This document shows, in pieces, positions 43,915 through 52,640 of a stretch of DNA of 64,000 bases. The notes under the pieces were generated by a model. The model was not told where the DNA came from. It made no database searches and was given only the letters and a program-made list of their open reading frames with translations. The stretch covers positions 17,145 to 81,144 of the forward strand of contig JAETPY010000001.1 of assembly GCA_021770925.1 (NCBI GenBank), in the 5' to 3' direction. Numbering within the stretch: the first letter of the stretch is position 1; each line of letters opens with the position of its first letter. The translations under genes and the position numbers were made by a program. The DNA comes from Erysipelotrichaceae bacterium (GTDB lineage: Bacteria; Bacillota_I; Bacilli_A; Erysipelotrichales; Coprobacillaceae).

Positions 43915-44814
43915 CTAAATTTTTTTAGTTCGTGGATGAAACTGCTGGTATTCATTTTTTATCTTTTGATTTGAAATATGAGTATATATTGTTGTTGTAC
44001 TAATATCGCTATGTCCTAACAGTTCTTGGATTGAACGTAAATCAGCCCCATTTTCTAAAAGATGAGTAGCAAAACTATGGCGAATAGTATGTGGAGATAC
44101 TTTTTTATTTATTGATGTTTGGTTAATAATCTGCTTTAAAATAAGATAAAATTCCTCTCGACTTAATTTATTACCATGATTATTAAAAAATAATAAAGAA
44201 GATTCTTTTTTTATAAATTTTTCACGGTAGTGATTTAAATACTCATCCAATATCTTTTTAGCAATATCACCAATAGGAATAATTCGTTCTTTATCTCCTT
44301 TTCCAATAACTTTTATATATCCCATATAAATATTCACTGAGCCTACATTTAAATTAATTAATTCAGATACACGTAGTCCTGTAGCATACATTAATTCTAA
44401 CATGCAACGGTTACGTGAACTTAAATGATTATCAACAGTAATACTATCTAAAACTTCCTGCATTTCCTGGATACTTAAAACTACAGGTAATTTTTTATCA
44501 ACTTTAGGTAAATCAAAACTGTTTATAATATTAACATCAATAATTTTTTCTTTCATTAAAAAAGTAAAAAACATCCTTAATGAAACCAGTTTCCTTGTTA
44601 TTGAAGCCGCGCTGTTACTTTTTGATAATTCTTTTAAATAAAGGCGGATATGTTCTTTAGAAATATTTTCTATTTCATTAATTTGATGGATATTTTTTAA
44701 ATAATCAGAAAACCTATTTAAATCATTTAAATAAGCTATGATAGTATTTTTACTTAGACCTTTTTCAACGATCAAATATTGTTTATATTCATTTAAACTA
44801 TCTTTTAACAGCAC
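43915..44814 (-). CDS. xerD: Tyrosine recombinase XerD
   Basis: A 299-residue site-specific recombinase with an N-terminal SAM-like core-binding domain (to about 105) and a catalytic domain. All catalytic residues are present: Arg148 (ATGLRVSEL), Lys172, His242 and Arg245 (HTIRHSFATHLL), His268 (LLGHSD) and Tyr277. It resolves chromosome dimers at dif with XerC, activated by SpoIIIE/FtsK. It starts with GTG at 44814 after GAGGTGA. I treat it as the housekeeping enzyme rather than a phage integrase because of the deoB/spoIIM context; no XerC partner is in the window. Confidence 0.93.
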   Translation of the reverse strand: MLLKDSLNEYKQYLIVEKGLSKNTIIAYLNDLNRFSDYLKNIHQINEIENISKEHIRLYLKELSKSNSAASITRKLVSLRMFFTFLMKEKIIDVNIINSFDLPKVDKKLPVVLSIQEMQEVLDSITVDNHLSSRNRCMLELMYATGLRVSELINLNVGSVNIYMGYIKVIGKGDKERIIPIGDIAKKILDEYLNHYREKFIKKESSLLFFNNHGNKLSREEFYLILKQIINQTSINKKVSPHTIRHSFATHLLENGADLRSIQELLGHSDISTTTIYTHISNQKIKNEYQQFHPRTKKI

Positions 44815-44883
44815 TTATATTCACCTCATTTATCGTAATCAATTATATCACGATTAAAATTAAAATTTCCATTAATTTGGTAA

Positions 44884-45447
44884 CTAAAGTGCATAAACCT
44901 TAAAGGCCATCGATAGAGTTACAATAATTAAAATAATTATTACATAATCTAAAATATAATTAATTATCTTTCGACTATTAAAAACTTCTCTAGTAATAAA
45001 TGAGATTGTAAGACAGTTCAACGACAACCTCAAAGATATTATTGAAATGACATATGTTAAAATAAGCTCGATAAATAACTGTGGTATATATCCTAAAAAG
45101 AACATACCTATTTTAAAATCATTTAAAGTGAAATAAAAAATGGTTGCTAGAGTAAACTGCATTCCTTTGGTAAAAATAATAAAACTATTAAAGAAAACAC
45201 CTAGAAAACTTGTTGAAATTAACAAAGATAAAAATATGTATATACCAGTAATTGTCATATATAAATTATAATTATTGGTAATTTCATTATCTTTACAAAA
45301 AAATATATATTTACATAAATCAATTAGGCTTTCACTGCCATAAAAATAATAAATAATTCCAAATATAACACCACAGCTTAATAAAACAAAAGAAAAAAGA
45401 TTAATTAATAATTTTTCATTTTTAAAAATTTTATTTAAAATGCCCAT
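44884..45447 (-). CDS. spoIIM: Stage II sporulation protein M
   Basis: A 187-residue membrane protein of the DMP engulfment complex (SpoIID-SpoIIM-SpoIIP), which remodels septal peptidoglycan. It has about five membrane segments; the stretch SFLGVFFNSFIIFTKGMQF and the PQLFIELILTYVISI stretch fit the family. It is upstream of xerD exactly as in B. subtilis. GGAGG ribosome site. A sigma-E-like element (GAATAAA, 13 bp, CATAAGTT; the latter at 45468-45475 on this strand) lies just upstream, close to the ribosome site. Confidence 0.85.
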   Translation of the reverse strand: MGILNKIFKNEKLLINLFSFVLLSCGVIFGIIYYFYGSESLIDLCKYIFFCKDNEITNNYNLYMTITGIYIFLSLLISTSFLGVFFNSFIIFTKGMQFTLATIFYFTLNDFKIGMFFLGYIPQLFIELILTYVISIISLRLSLNCLTISFITREVFNSRKIINYILDYVIIILIIVTLSMAFKVYAL

Positions 45448-45497
45448 AAATTGTCCTCCGTTTATACAACTTATGAGCAGGATAATTATTTATTCAT

Positions 45498-46697
45498 TTA
45501 TTTTAAATATTTCTTTTGAATTACTTTATTTGAAATAGCAGAAGCTTTAGTTACAATTGGTTTTTCAAATTTATTATTGATGTCTTCTAAAATGCTTTGT
45601 ATTGTTTCTTTGTCATTATTATTTTTAGAGGAATCAAAAATAGTTAATTGTTCTTTATAATTTTTTTTATTAATTGTATTGTTTAAACTAATTCCTAATA
45701 ATCGTACTGGTCTGCCATCATAATTGCTGTCAAAAAGCATTTTTGCAACAGAAAGAATCGTTTCGTAATCATTTATATAAGAATTAATTGTGGTTTGCCG
45801 ATTAACACTTTCAAAACGGGTATATTTAATAGTAATTGAAATAGAATTAGAAATAAGATTTCTTTTTATTGCACGTATCGAAACCTGTCTAGCTAATCGT
45901 TTTAAAGTATCTCTTAAAATAATTTCATCTAAAGTATCGTAAGGTAATGTTGTAGAATTACCAACGGATTTTAATTCGTTTTGCTTAGCATTAACGGTTC
46001 GATTATCAATGCCATTAGCTTTACGATATAATAATAAGGCATTTTTACCAATAATTTGCCGTAATTTGTTATAATTATTATAATTTGCGATATCACCAAT
46101 TGTTTTGATTCCAACCTCTTTTAAACGAGGCTGTGTCTTTTTTCCAATTCCAAACATATCCTTGATATCTAAGGGCCACATCAGCTCTTTTATATTTGAA
46201 CGGGTTAAAACTGTAATACCCATTGGTTTTTTCATATCACTAGCCATTTTTGCTAAAAATTTATTTGGTGAAATACCAATTGAACATTTAAGATTCAACT
46301 GATGATAAACCTTTTCTTGTATCTCTTTAGCTAATTGTATAGGATGACAGTTTCTTTTTTGTATTACTTTAGTAACATCTACATAACATTCATCAATACT
46401 GGCAACTTCTAAAATTTCACTATATGATGCAATAATATTAAAAAATTCATTAGATAAGCGATGATATAATTCAAAATCTGCAGGAAGAACAATTAGATGT
46501 TTGCATTTTTGATATGCTTGAAATAAGGGCATTGCTGAATGGATGCCTAATTTACGAGCTTCATATGAAGCAGTAGTAATGATACTACGTTTTGATTTAC
46601 CAGAAATTACAAGCGGCTTTCCTTCTAAACTAGGATTTCGAGATATTTCAGCACTAGCATAAAATGCATTTAAATCAATATGAAAAATTATTTGCAT
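45498..46697 (-). CDS. dinB: DNA polymerase IV (Y family)
   Basis: A 399-residue translesion polymerase. It opens with IFHIDLNAFYASAEISRNPS, has the second metal motif VASIDECYVDVT, and two helix-hairpin-helix regions at IKDMFGIGKKTQPRLKEVGI. The C-terminal little finger is complete. A beta-clamp-binding motif may be QLTIFD near residue 361. AGGAGG precedes the ATG. Steric-gate and catalytic residues appear normal. Confidence 0.95.
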   Translation of the reverse strand: MQIIFHIDLNAFYASAEISRNPSLEGKPLVISGKSKRSIITTASYEARKLGIHSAMPLFQAYQKCKHLIVLPADFELYHRLSNEFFNIIASYSEILEVASIDECYVDVTKVIQKRNCHPIQLAKEIQEKVYHQLNLKCSIGISPNKFLAKMASDMKKPMGITVLTRSNIKELMWPLDIKDMFGIGKKTQPRLKEVGIKTIGDIANYNNYNKLRQIIGKNALLLYRKANGIDNRTVNAKQNELKSVGNSTTLPYDTLDEIILRDTLKRLARQVSIRAIKRNLISNSISITIKYTRFESVNRQTTINSYINDYETILSVAKMLFDSNYDGRPVRLLGISLNNTINKKNYKEQLTIFDSSKNNNDKETIQSILEDINNKFEKPIVTKASAISNKVIQKKYLK

Positions 46698-46709
46698 TGC
46701 ATATACCTC

Positions 46710-47033
46710 CTAAATAAAGATTAACTGCACACAAATCATATAGCTGGCTGTTCCAGCAATAATAGATAACAAAGTATTATTTTTAAATAAATGAACTATA
46801 ATCGTAACAAAAATAGCTATAATCTCTGGTAAACCATGATTTGAATTAAAGAAATCAATATCTTTTAAACAATAAACAACCAGCATAGCCATAATTGAAT
46901 AAGGTAATACCTTACTTAAATAACCAATCAAAGCTGGCTTTTTATTGGAATCATTAAAAATAATAAAAGGTAGAACTCTTGTTAACATGGTTCCTAGAGC
47001 AACAGTGATAATTATCATCATATCACTATTCAT
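46710..47033 (-). CDS. azlD: Branched-chain amino acid exporter subunit AzlD
   Basis: A 107-residue membrane protein with four hydrophobic segments; VALGTMLTRVLPFIIF and LSKVLPYSIMAMLVVYCL are family marks. It works with AzlC to export branched-chain amino acids or analogues. Its ATG overlaps the end of azlC by eight bases, with GGAG upstream. Confidence 0.92.
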   Translation of the reverse strand: MNSDMMIIITVALGTMLTRVLPFIIFNDSNKKPALIGYLSKVLPYSIMAMLVVYCLKDIDFFNSNHGLPEIIAIFVTIIVHLFKNNTLLSIIAGTASYMICVQLIFI

Positions 47034-47703
47034 ATTTATACTCCAAATCTTTTCTTTTGACTATTAGGGCAAAAATAATTCCAATTAAAGATATAATTAC
47101 AAAGTTATTATTACTAAATATTATTAAAGAGAAAATTGTAACCATAAAACCAATCATTGTAGCAGTATGATTTTGATTGTTTTTTATTTGATCAATTACA
47201 ATCACAATAAATAACGCTGTCATTGAAAATTCTAAACCTTTAGTATTAAAAGTGATAATATTTGAAATACTTGCTCCAATCAATGAACCAGTAATCCAAT
47301 AACATTGATCAAATAAACTAATAAAAAAACTAACATGTTTATTTTGTTTATCATCTTTAACTAAAAGTGAAAAAGTTTCATCTGTCAATGAAAAAATCAT
47401 GTATGGTTTTAAACCTTTCATTTTATCAAACCTGTTTAACATTGATAGACCATAAATAATATGTCTAGCATTTACCATCAATGTCATTATAAAAGCATTT
47501 AAAAGTGTACTTTTAGCTGTTAATAAAGAAACTGTTACAAATTGCATACTGCCAGCATAAATAAAAACGCTCATAATTAAGGCATAATAAACAGGGTATC
47601 CTTTACTTACAAGCAAAGCCCCAAAAGCAAAACCTAATACAAGATACCCCATCATTACTGGAATAGATTCCTTAAATGCTTTTTTTACTATTCTAAAATT
47701 CAT
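47026..47703 (-). CDS. azlC: Branched-chain amino acid exporter AzlC
   Basis: A 225-residue LIV-E family membrane protein. It has KAFKESIPVMMGYLVLGFAF, the FIYAGSMQFVTVSLL motif and MVNARHIIYGLSML with the conserved Asn-Ala-Arg-His. About six membrane segments. GGAGG before the ATG; it is coupled to azlD downstream. No regulator is adjacent. Confidence 0.93.
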   Translation of the reverse strand: MNFRIVKKAFKESIPVMMGYLVLGFAFGALLVSKGYPVYYALIMSVFIYAGSMQFVTVSLLTAKSTLLNAFIMTLMVNARHIIYGLSMLNRFDKMKGLKPYMIFSLTDETFSLLVKDDKQNKHVSFFISLFDQCYWITGSLIGASISNIITFNTKGLEFSMTALFIVIVIDQIKNNQNHTATMIGFMVTIFSLIIFSNNNFVIISLIGIIFALIVKRKDLEYKYE

Positions 47704-47796
47704 ATAATTCCTCCAATGATATTATTATACTAAAAAAGTTGCTTTATGAAAAGCGGAGTTAAAATTTGAACCTTATTTTTATATTTGGATAATAAT

Positions 47797-48951
47797 TTAT
47801 TTATAACAATCAATCTTAGAAATATTCAATTGCTCGTTTATTATATTTTTGTTTAAGTCTATTAATTCGATTTTTAGTTTCTGGATTTTCTTTATTAAAT
47901 CTTCTTCAATTGGAAATAAACAAATTGATTCAAAGATATAAGATATCATTATATGAAACTTACTATAAATGGATTCATAAAATAAAAATGGATTTAATTT
48001 TGTAGTAATATCTTGTCCATGTACAAAAGAACTAGTAAATTGAAAATCATCATATATTTCTATTTTATTCAAATATATACAAGCACTACGAAAAGTTATT
48101 CTCTTTTTTGAAATTATATTTTTTAACCAGCTATTTGTATTTTCATTTTTATTAATATAAAAATTCCATTTTTCATTGAAATCTATATTTCGATTTTGAC
48201 AATATTGTTTGATCACTTCTATAATCCTACTTTTACTCTCTCCAGCATATTTGCTTGTTCCTTTTATAATACTACATAGATACCATTCATCTAACAATTG
48301 CGCACTTTTTTCTTTTTTCAAAATACTTAAATAGACATAACATTCAATCAAAGATCTTGTCATTGCTGTGGCAGTTATAAGATTTCCATAAAGAAATGAG
48401 TTAAATAACTCATTAATCAAATCTTTTATATGCAAACACCACATGTTCATCCATCCCATCGGATCATAATCATCATTATTCATTAAAGCATAATAAGTAT
48501 CTAAATCGTTATATTCTTTTAAAAAATCAGAAACCTTCTTTAAATATTCATAAACTTCTTTTTTAGATATAAATTCTGTATTAGAATAGTTCTCTATGTA
48601 TAATGCATTTAAACTACTATCTCTTTTATTATCAGCATTGGATATTTCTAACTTATCTGGAATATCATTACACTGTTCGTTAGGATTGTCTATAGATATC
48701 AATGGAAAATGTACTTCAGTAAAAAAAGGCAATAAAAATCCCAATCCAAACTCCTTTTGTAATTCAAGCATATCATCATCATATCCGCCTTTTTCATTAC
48801 GATGTCCATCAATATCTACATACAAAACTCTTGATTGATTTGGATTTTTCTTTTGTGCAGCTTGAAGTAAATTAAATAAATCTTTTGCAGCCTTCTCAAA
48901 ATTTTCTCGTCGCATTACCCTATGATATAAAAAAATTTGTTTTTCTTTCAC
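47797..48951 (-). CDS. Unknown two-part protein with DUF5677-like C-terminal region
   Basis: I do not recognise this 384-residue soluble protein. Residues 1-105 are a compact alpha/beta domain with VLYVDIDGHRNEKGGYDDDM and a GLGFLLPFFTEVHFPL core. A polar linker follows to about 160. Residues about 165-350 are helical with ATAMTRSLIECYVYL and SSFVHGQDITT, which resemble the R-x-x-x-E and S-x-x-H positions of DUF5677/HEPN-like helical domains. It starts with GTG after AGGAGG. It lies downstream of spoIVB where spo0A is expected. Codon use looks like its neighbours. A defence or RNA-related role is possible but unproven. Confidence 0.6.
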   Translation of the reverse strand: MKEKQIFLYHRVMRRENFEKAAKDLFNLLQAAQKKNPNQSRVLYVDIDGHRNEKGGYDDDMLELQKEFGLGFLLPFFTEVHFPLISIDNPNEQCNDIPDKLEISNADNKRDSSLNALYIENYSNTEFISKKEVYEYLKKVSDFLKEYNDLDTYYALMNNDDYDPMGWMNMWCLHIKDLINELFNSFLYGNLITATAMTRSLIECYVYLSILKKEKSAQLLDEWYLCSIIKGTSKYAGESKSRIIEVIKQYCQNRNIDFNEKWNFYINKNENTNSWLKNIISKKRITFRSACIYLNKIEIYDDFQFTSSFVHGQDITTKLNPFLFYESIYSKFHIMISYIFESICLFPIEEDLIKKIQKLKIELIDLNKNIINEQLNISKIDCYK

Positions 48952-49100
48952 ACACAGTCCTCCTATAAATAATTAATTTAATAATAACAAATATAATTTA
49001 TATATGCAAAAAGTTAGCAAAGATAAATATATAAACTGCATAAGATTAGCCATAGCTATAAGATAATAATTTCACTAAAGAAACCAATTATAAAAACACT

Positions 49101-49122
49101 AAAGGTGCCCTGAGGCACCTTT
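49101..49122 (-). terminator. Terminator of spoIVB
   Basis: AAAGGTGCC, loop CTGA, GGCACCTTT. On the - strand it is followed by AGTGTTTTTATA, so the U run is slightly displaced. It begins just after the spoIVB stop. Confidence 0.7.
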
Positions 49123-49123
49123 G

Positions 49124-50122
49124 TTATCCTTGTTTATCCATTTCTAACATCCATTCTATATACAAACCAAAACCTGTCATCGGATTATTTCCAGATACAT
49201 GAGTAACACAGCCGATAATTTTATCATTTTGAATTATTGGTGAACCACTCATACCTTGAATTATACCATTAGCTTTACTAATAACATTTTGATCTGTTAC
49301 TTTGAATTCAATTCCTTTTTCTTTAACCGAATCTTGTTTATTCAATTTAGTAATCTCAATTTCACATTTTTCAATTTCCTGACCATTCAAAACGGTTAAA
49401 AAATATGCTTTTCCTAATTCAACTTCATCCATACTTGCTGTATCCATTGCATTTCTATTAGAAATATCGTAATTATAAGTTCCATAAATACCAAATTGAT
49501 TATGGCTGTTTATACTACCTATTTCAATATTAGAAATATCAGCAATTTTATTGCCAGAACTATTAGGAGAAGCTTTTTTGATTCCTGTAACACTACTTTC
49601 ATAAATATTACCTGATTGCAGCAAGGTATCACTATTTAGTTTGGTATCACCCATTGCATGACCCAATGCACCAAAGGTATTATCTGCTGGATTATAGAAT
49701 GTTAGGGTTCCAACACCAGCAATGGCATCTTTTACATATAATCCGGTTGTAAATTCTTGATTTTCTAAAAAAACTTGGAGATTACGGTGAAGTCGTTCTT
49801 TATTTCTGATGATAGTTAAATTATATTCACTTTTTTCACTACCACCGTTTTTGATAAACTCACTTAATTCTTCAATCGTAGTTACCTTTTTACCATCAAC
49901 TTCAACAATTATATCTCCGACTTTAAAATCTTTTGCCAAAGGATCATAAGTTGTATCAGTAGTTTTAATCTTATAACCACCAGTAATTACAACTCCTTGA
50001 TAATTTAGCTCAATACCGATCGAATCACCACCAGGTATTAAAGATATTGCATATAGAGCAATTGGATTGATAATAATGGTTAAAATAACAATTAAGGAAA
50101 GGATTAGCTTTTTAAAAAGCAT
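49124..50122 (-). CDS. spoIVB: SpoIVB serine peptidase
   Basis: A forespore peptidase (family S55) that, in the established pathway, cleaves SpoIVFA and triggers pro-sigma-K processing. It has an N-terminal membrane anchor (residues 6-26), a PDZ domain (about 35-115) and the catalytic domain with His155 in FGALGHAMGD, Asp159 and Ser in GMSGSP (291-295). The 332 residues read from the ATG at 50122 (AGGAGG upstream) are shorter than the B. subtilis protein (about 426). It follows recN as in Bacilli, but spo0A does not follow it. Confidence 0.94.
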   Translation of the reverse strand: MLFKKLILSLIVILTIIINPIALYAISLIPGGDSIGIELNYQGVVITGGYKIKTTDTTYDPLAKDFKVGDIIVEVDGKKVTTIEELSEFIKNGGSEKSEYNLTIIRNKERLHRNLQVFLENQEFTTGLYVKDAIAGVGTLTFYNPADNTFGALGHAMGDTKLNSDTLLQSGNIYESSVTGIKKASPNSSGNKIADISNIEIGSINSHNQFGIYGTYNYDISNRNAMDTASMDEVELGKAYFLTVLNGQEIEKCEIEITKLNKQDSVKEKGIEFKVTDQNVISKANGIIQGMSGSPIIQNDKIIGCVTHVSGNNPMTGFGLYIEWMLEMDKQG

Positions 50123-50132
50123 AGAAACCTCC

Positions 50133-50150
50133 TTGTAACAAATGTTACAA
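50133..50150. promoter_or_regulatory. Perfect 18-bp palindrome before spoIVB
   Basis: TTGTAACA, AA, TGTTACAA between recN and spoIVB. The arms are exact 8-bp inverted repeats. It lies just upstream of the spoIVB ribosome site, a place suited to an operator or an RNA hairpin limiting translation. No known regulator consensus fits with confidence (it is one base short of the TnrA/GlnR spacing). Confidence 0.45.
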
Positions 50151-50175
50151 TCTAGTTTGGTCTTCATGCTTATAA

Positions 50176-51831
50176 CTATTCACTATTTATTTTTAATCTT
50201 TTTGCATGTTCAATTGATTCTTTAGAAATATCTTTTCCTGAAATCAACTTGGCAATTTCTTTGATACTTTGTTTTTCGTCTAATTCATTAATTTTTACAT
50301 TAGTATTATCATTATTAGTAGTTTTTTCAATTAAATAATGATTTTTAGCAAAAGCAGCAACTTGAGCTAAATGAGTAATGCATAATACTTGACGCTCTTT
50401 TGCAATCAGTTTCATTTTAGCTCCAATACTTTCAGCTACTTTACCGCTAACTCCAGTATCTGCTTCATCAAAAATAATTGTTTCAATTGAACTTGATGAT
50501 AAAGAAAGTGTTTTTATCGCTAACATGATTCTCGACATTTCTCCACCTGAAGCTACTTTGTTTAGTGGTTTTAAACTTTGTCCAAGATTAGTTGAAATTA
50601 AAAAAGTAACAATGTCTTGTCCATTTTTTTGTAATTCTTTTTTTTCAAAATCAACTTTAAAAATAACCTTTTCAAGATACAATGATTTTAGTTGTGTCAT
50701 TACTTGATCAGTAAACTCAAGAGCTTTTTGTTTTCGTAAAGCAGTAATCTTATTAGCCAGATTATTTGCTTTACTTAAAGTATTCTTTAACTGATTTTTT
50801 AATTCATTTAAATATGTTTCACGATTAGTAAATGCTTCTATTTTGTTTTCAAGTTCTTTTCCTGCTTCAATGATCGATTCAACAGATTGACCATATTTAC
50901 GTTTTAAACGATTTAATTTAAATAATATATCCTGTATTTCATTTAAGCGATATTCATCAAAATCAGTATTATTAAATTCATCAAGAACTTCTTCATCGAG
51001 ATCAATTAAATTATAATAAAGATCATACATCTTTTCATAGACAGCCCGGTAATTAGGCTGTTGAGTAAGTGTTTCTAATTCGTTTATTGCATTATTCAAA
51101 AGAGCTAATGCACCTTGACCGCTGCTCATATAATGACGATAATTATTGATTTTTTCATTTGTTTTTTCATAATTTAATAGCGATTTTTTTTCTTGTTCTA
51201 ATTGTTCTTCATCGATTGAAGATAAATCAATGCTATTAATTTCATTTAGTTGACTTTGATAATATTCTAATTGTTCATCACTTAGCTCTTCTTCTATCAT
51301 TTTTTGATAATTATCTTTAATAGCTTTATATTCTTGATAAATATACAAATATTCTTGTTTTAAAGATATTAGAGAATTTCCTATATAATTATCTAAAATA
51401 TTTATATGATTATTAGCATCAAATAAACTATGAGTTTCAAATTGAGAATGAATATCAATTAATACACTCATAATAGATTGTAAGACCATTTTTGAGACAT
51501 TTCGATAATTTATTTTAATAGTTGTTTTGTTATCACGATTAAAGGATTTTGATACTACTAGTTTATCATCAAATTCGATTCGATATTCTTTCAATCTATT
51601 TAAAACTGCTGAATCATCTTTAATTGTAAAAACACCTTCAATAAAAGCTTCGTTACAACCACTTTTGATAAAACTAGTTTGACTACGATTTCCTATCAGC
51701 TGGCCTATTGCGTCAATAATAATTGATTTACCAGCACCAGTTTCACCTGTTAAAACAGTCATATTATCATGAAAATTCACTTCTAAACGATCAATGATCG
51801 CAAAATTCTCAATATAGATACTTTCTAGCAT
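50176..51831 (-). CDS. recN: DNA repair protein RecN
   Basis: A 551-residue SMC-like ATPase for double-strand break repair. Walker A GETGAGKS (29-36), two long coiled coils (about 150-240 and 270-375), then the signature VASGGEMSRIMLAI and Walker B IIFDEADTGVSG, with HLAQVAAFA as the H-loop. Full-length. GGTGAG precedes the ATG. In B. subtilis ahrC (arginine repressor) lies before recN; it is missing here and tlyA adjoins directly. Confidence 0.96.
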   Translation of the reverse strand: MLESIYIENFAIIDRLEVNFHDNMTVLTGETGAGKSIIIDAIGQLIGNRSQTSFIKSGCNEAFIEGVFTIKDDSAVLNRLKEYRIEFDDKLVVSKSFNRDNKTTIKINYRNVSKMVLQSIMSVLIDIHSQFETHSLFDANNHINILDNYIGNSLISLKQEYLYIYQEYKAIKDNYQKMIEEELSDEQLEYYQSQLNEINSIDLSSIDEEQLEQEKKSLLNYEKTNEKINNYRHYMSSGQGALALLNNAINELETLTQQPNYRAVYEKMYDLYYNLIDLDEEVLDEFNNTDFDEYRLNEIQDILFKLNRLKRKYGQSVESIIEAGKELENKIEAFTNRETYLNELKNQLKNTLSKANNLANKITALRKQKALEFTDQVMTQLKSLYLEKVIFKVDFEKKELQKNGQDIVTFLISTNLGQSLKPLNKVASGGEMSRIMLAIKTLSLSSSSIETIIFDEADTGVSGKVAESIGAKMKLIAKERQVLCITHLAQVAAFAKNHYLIEKTTNNDNTNVKINELDEKQSIKEIAKLISGKDISKESIEHAKRLKINSE

Positions 51832-51839
51832 TTTCTCAC

Positions 51840-52640
51840 CTATCCTTTAAAACAATCGTGTGCTGCATCGACCACACTTTCGATATCAATAAAACTTTCT
51901 TTCCCATCTTTGACAAATAATCCTAAAAATTCAATATTTCCCTCACCACCTGTAATTGGTGAATATGTAAGTTTTTCTAAGATAAAGCCATCCCTTTTAG
52001 CAAATTCGATTACATTTTGAACTACTTGATAATGAACCTTTCTATCTTTAACAATACCTTTTTTTCCAATTTCTTCACGTCCTGCTTCAAACTGAGGTTT
52101 GATTAAAGCTACTATTTGATCATTAGAACTTAAAATGTTTTTCAAAGCATTAAAAATATGTTTTAAAGAAATAAATGATACATCAATTGAAGCAAAAGTA
52201 GGAATTCCATTTTCAAACAGGTCTATTGTAGCATAACGAAAATTAGTTTGTTCTTTTACAATCACTCGTGGATCATTACGAAGTTTCCAAACCAGCTGAT
52301 TTGTTCCAACATCCACAGCGTAAACCATTTTAATCCCATTTTGTAATGCACAATCAGTAAAACCGCCAGTAGAACTACCTATATCTACCATAATTTTATC
52401 TTTAAGATCTAATGAAAATTCTTTTAAAGCACGTTCCAGCTTCAATCCGCCTCTTGATACATAGGGCATAATATTTCCTTTAACGTGTAAATTAGAATCG
52501 ATTGGAATCTTTGTTCCTGGTTTATCAATTATATCATAGTCATCATGAACAATCCCAGCCATAATTGCTCGTTTGGCCTTTTCGCGTGAATCAAAAAAGC
52601 CTTGTTCTACTAATAAGACATCAATTCTTTCCTTTTTCAT
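51840..52640 (-). CDS. tlyA: TlyA/YqxC-family rRNA methyltransferase
   Basis: A 266-residue protein with an N-terminal S4 RNA-binding domain (residues 3-60, RIDVLLVEQGFFDSREKAKR) and an FtsJ-type methyltransferase domain: MVDIGSSTGGFTDCALQNG is motif I, and ALIKPQFEAG carries the catalytic Lys. It methylates 16S/23S rRNA ribose 2'-OH groups in relatives. I start at the ATG at 52640 with GGAG upstream. It overlaps dxs by 20 bases. Confidence 0.92.
   Translation of the reverse strand: MKKERIDVLLVEQGFFDSREKAKRAIMAGIVHDDYDIIDKPGTKIPIDSNLHVKGNIMPYVSRGGLKLERALKEFSLDLKDKIMVDIGSSTGGFTDCALQNGIKMVYAVDVGTNQLVWKLRNDPRVIVKEQTNFRYATIDLFENGIPTFASIDVSFISLKHIFNALKNILSSNDQIVALIKPQFEAGREEIGKKGIVKDRKVHYQVVQNVIEFAKRDGFILEKLTYSPITGGEGNIEFLGLFVKDGKESFIDIESVVDAAHDCFKG

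Noticed and set aside
43915-44814. Possible phage or integrative-element integrase
   Set aside because: Length, motifs and the deoB/spoIIM neighbourhood fit housekeeping XerD; no phage genes, att repeats or other mobile genes are nearby.
48596-48838. Forward-strand open frame inside the unknown 384-aa gene
   Set aside because: Overlaps the coherent - strand gene that has a perfect AGGAGG; low-complexity Ser/Leu composition typical of an antisense shadow.
50133-50150. TnrA/GlnR nitrogen box
   Set aside because: The TGTNA...TNACA halves are one base too close (six between instead of seven).
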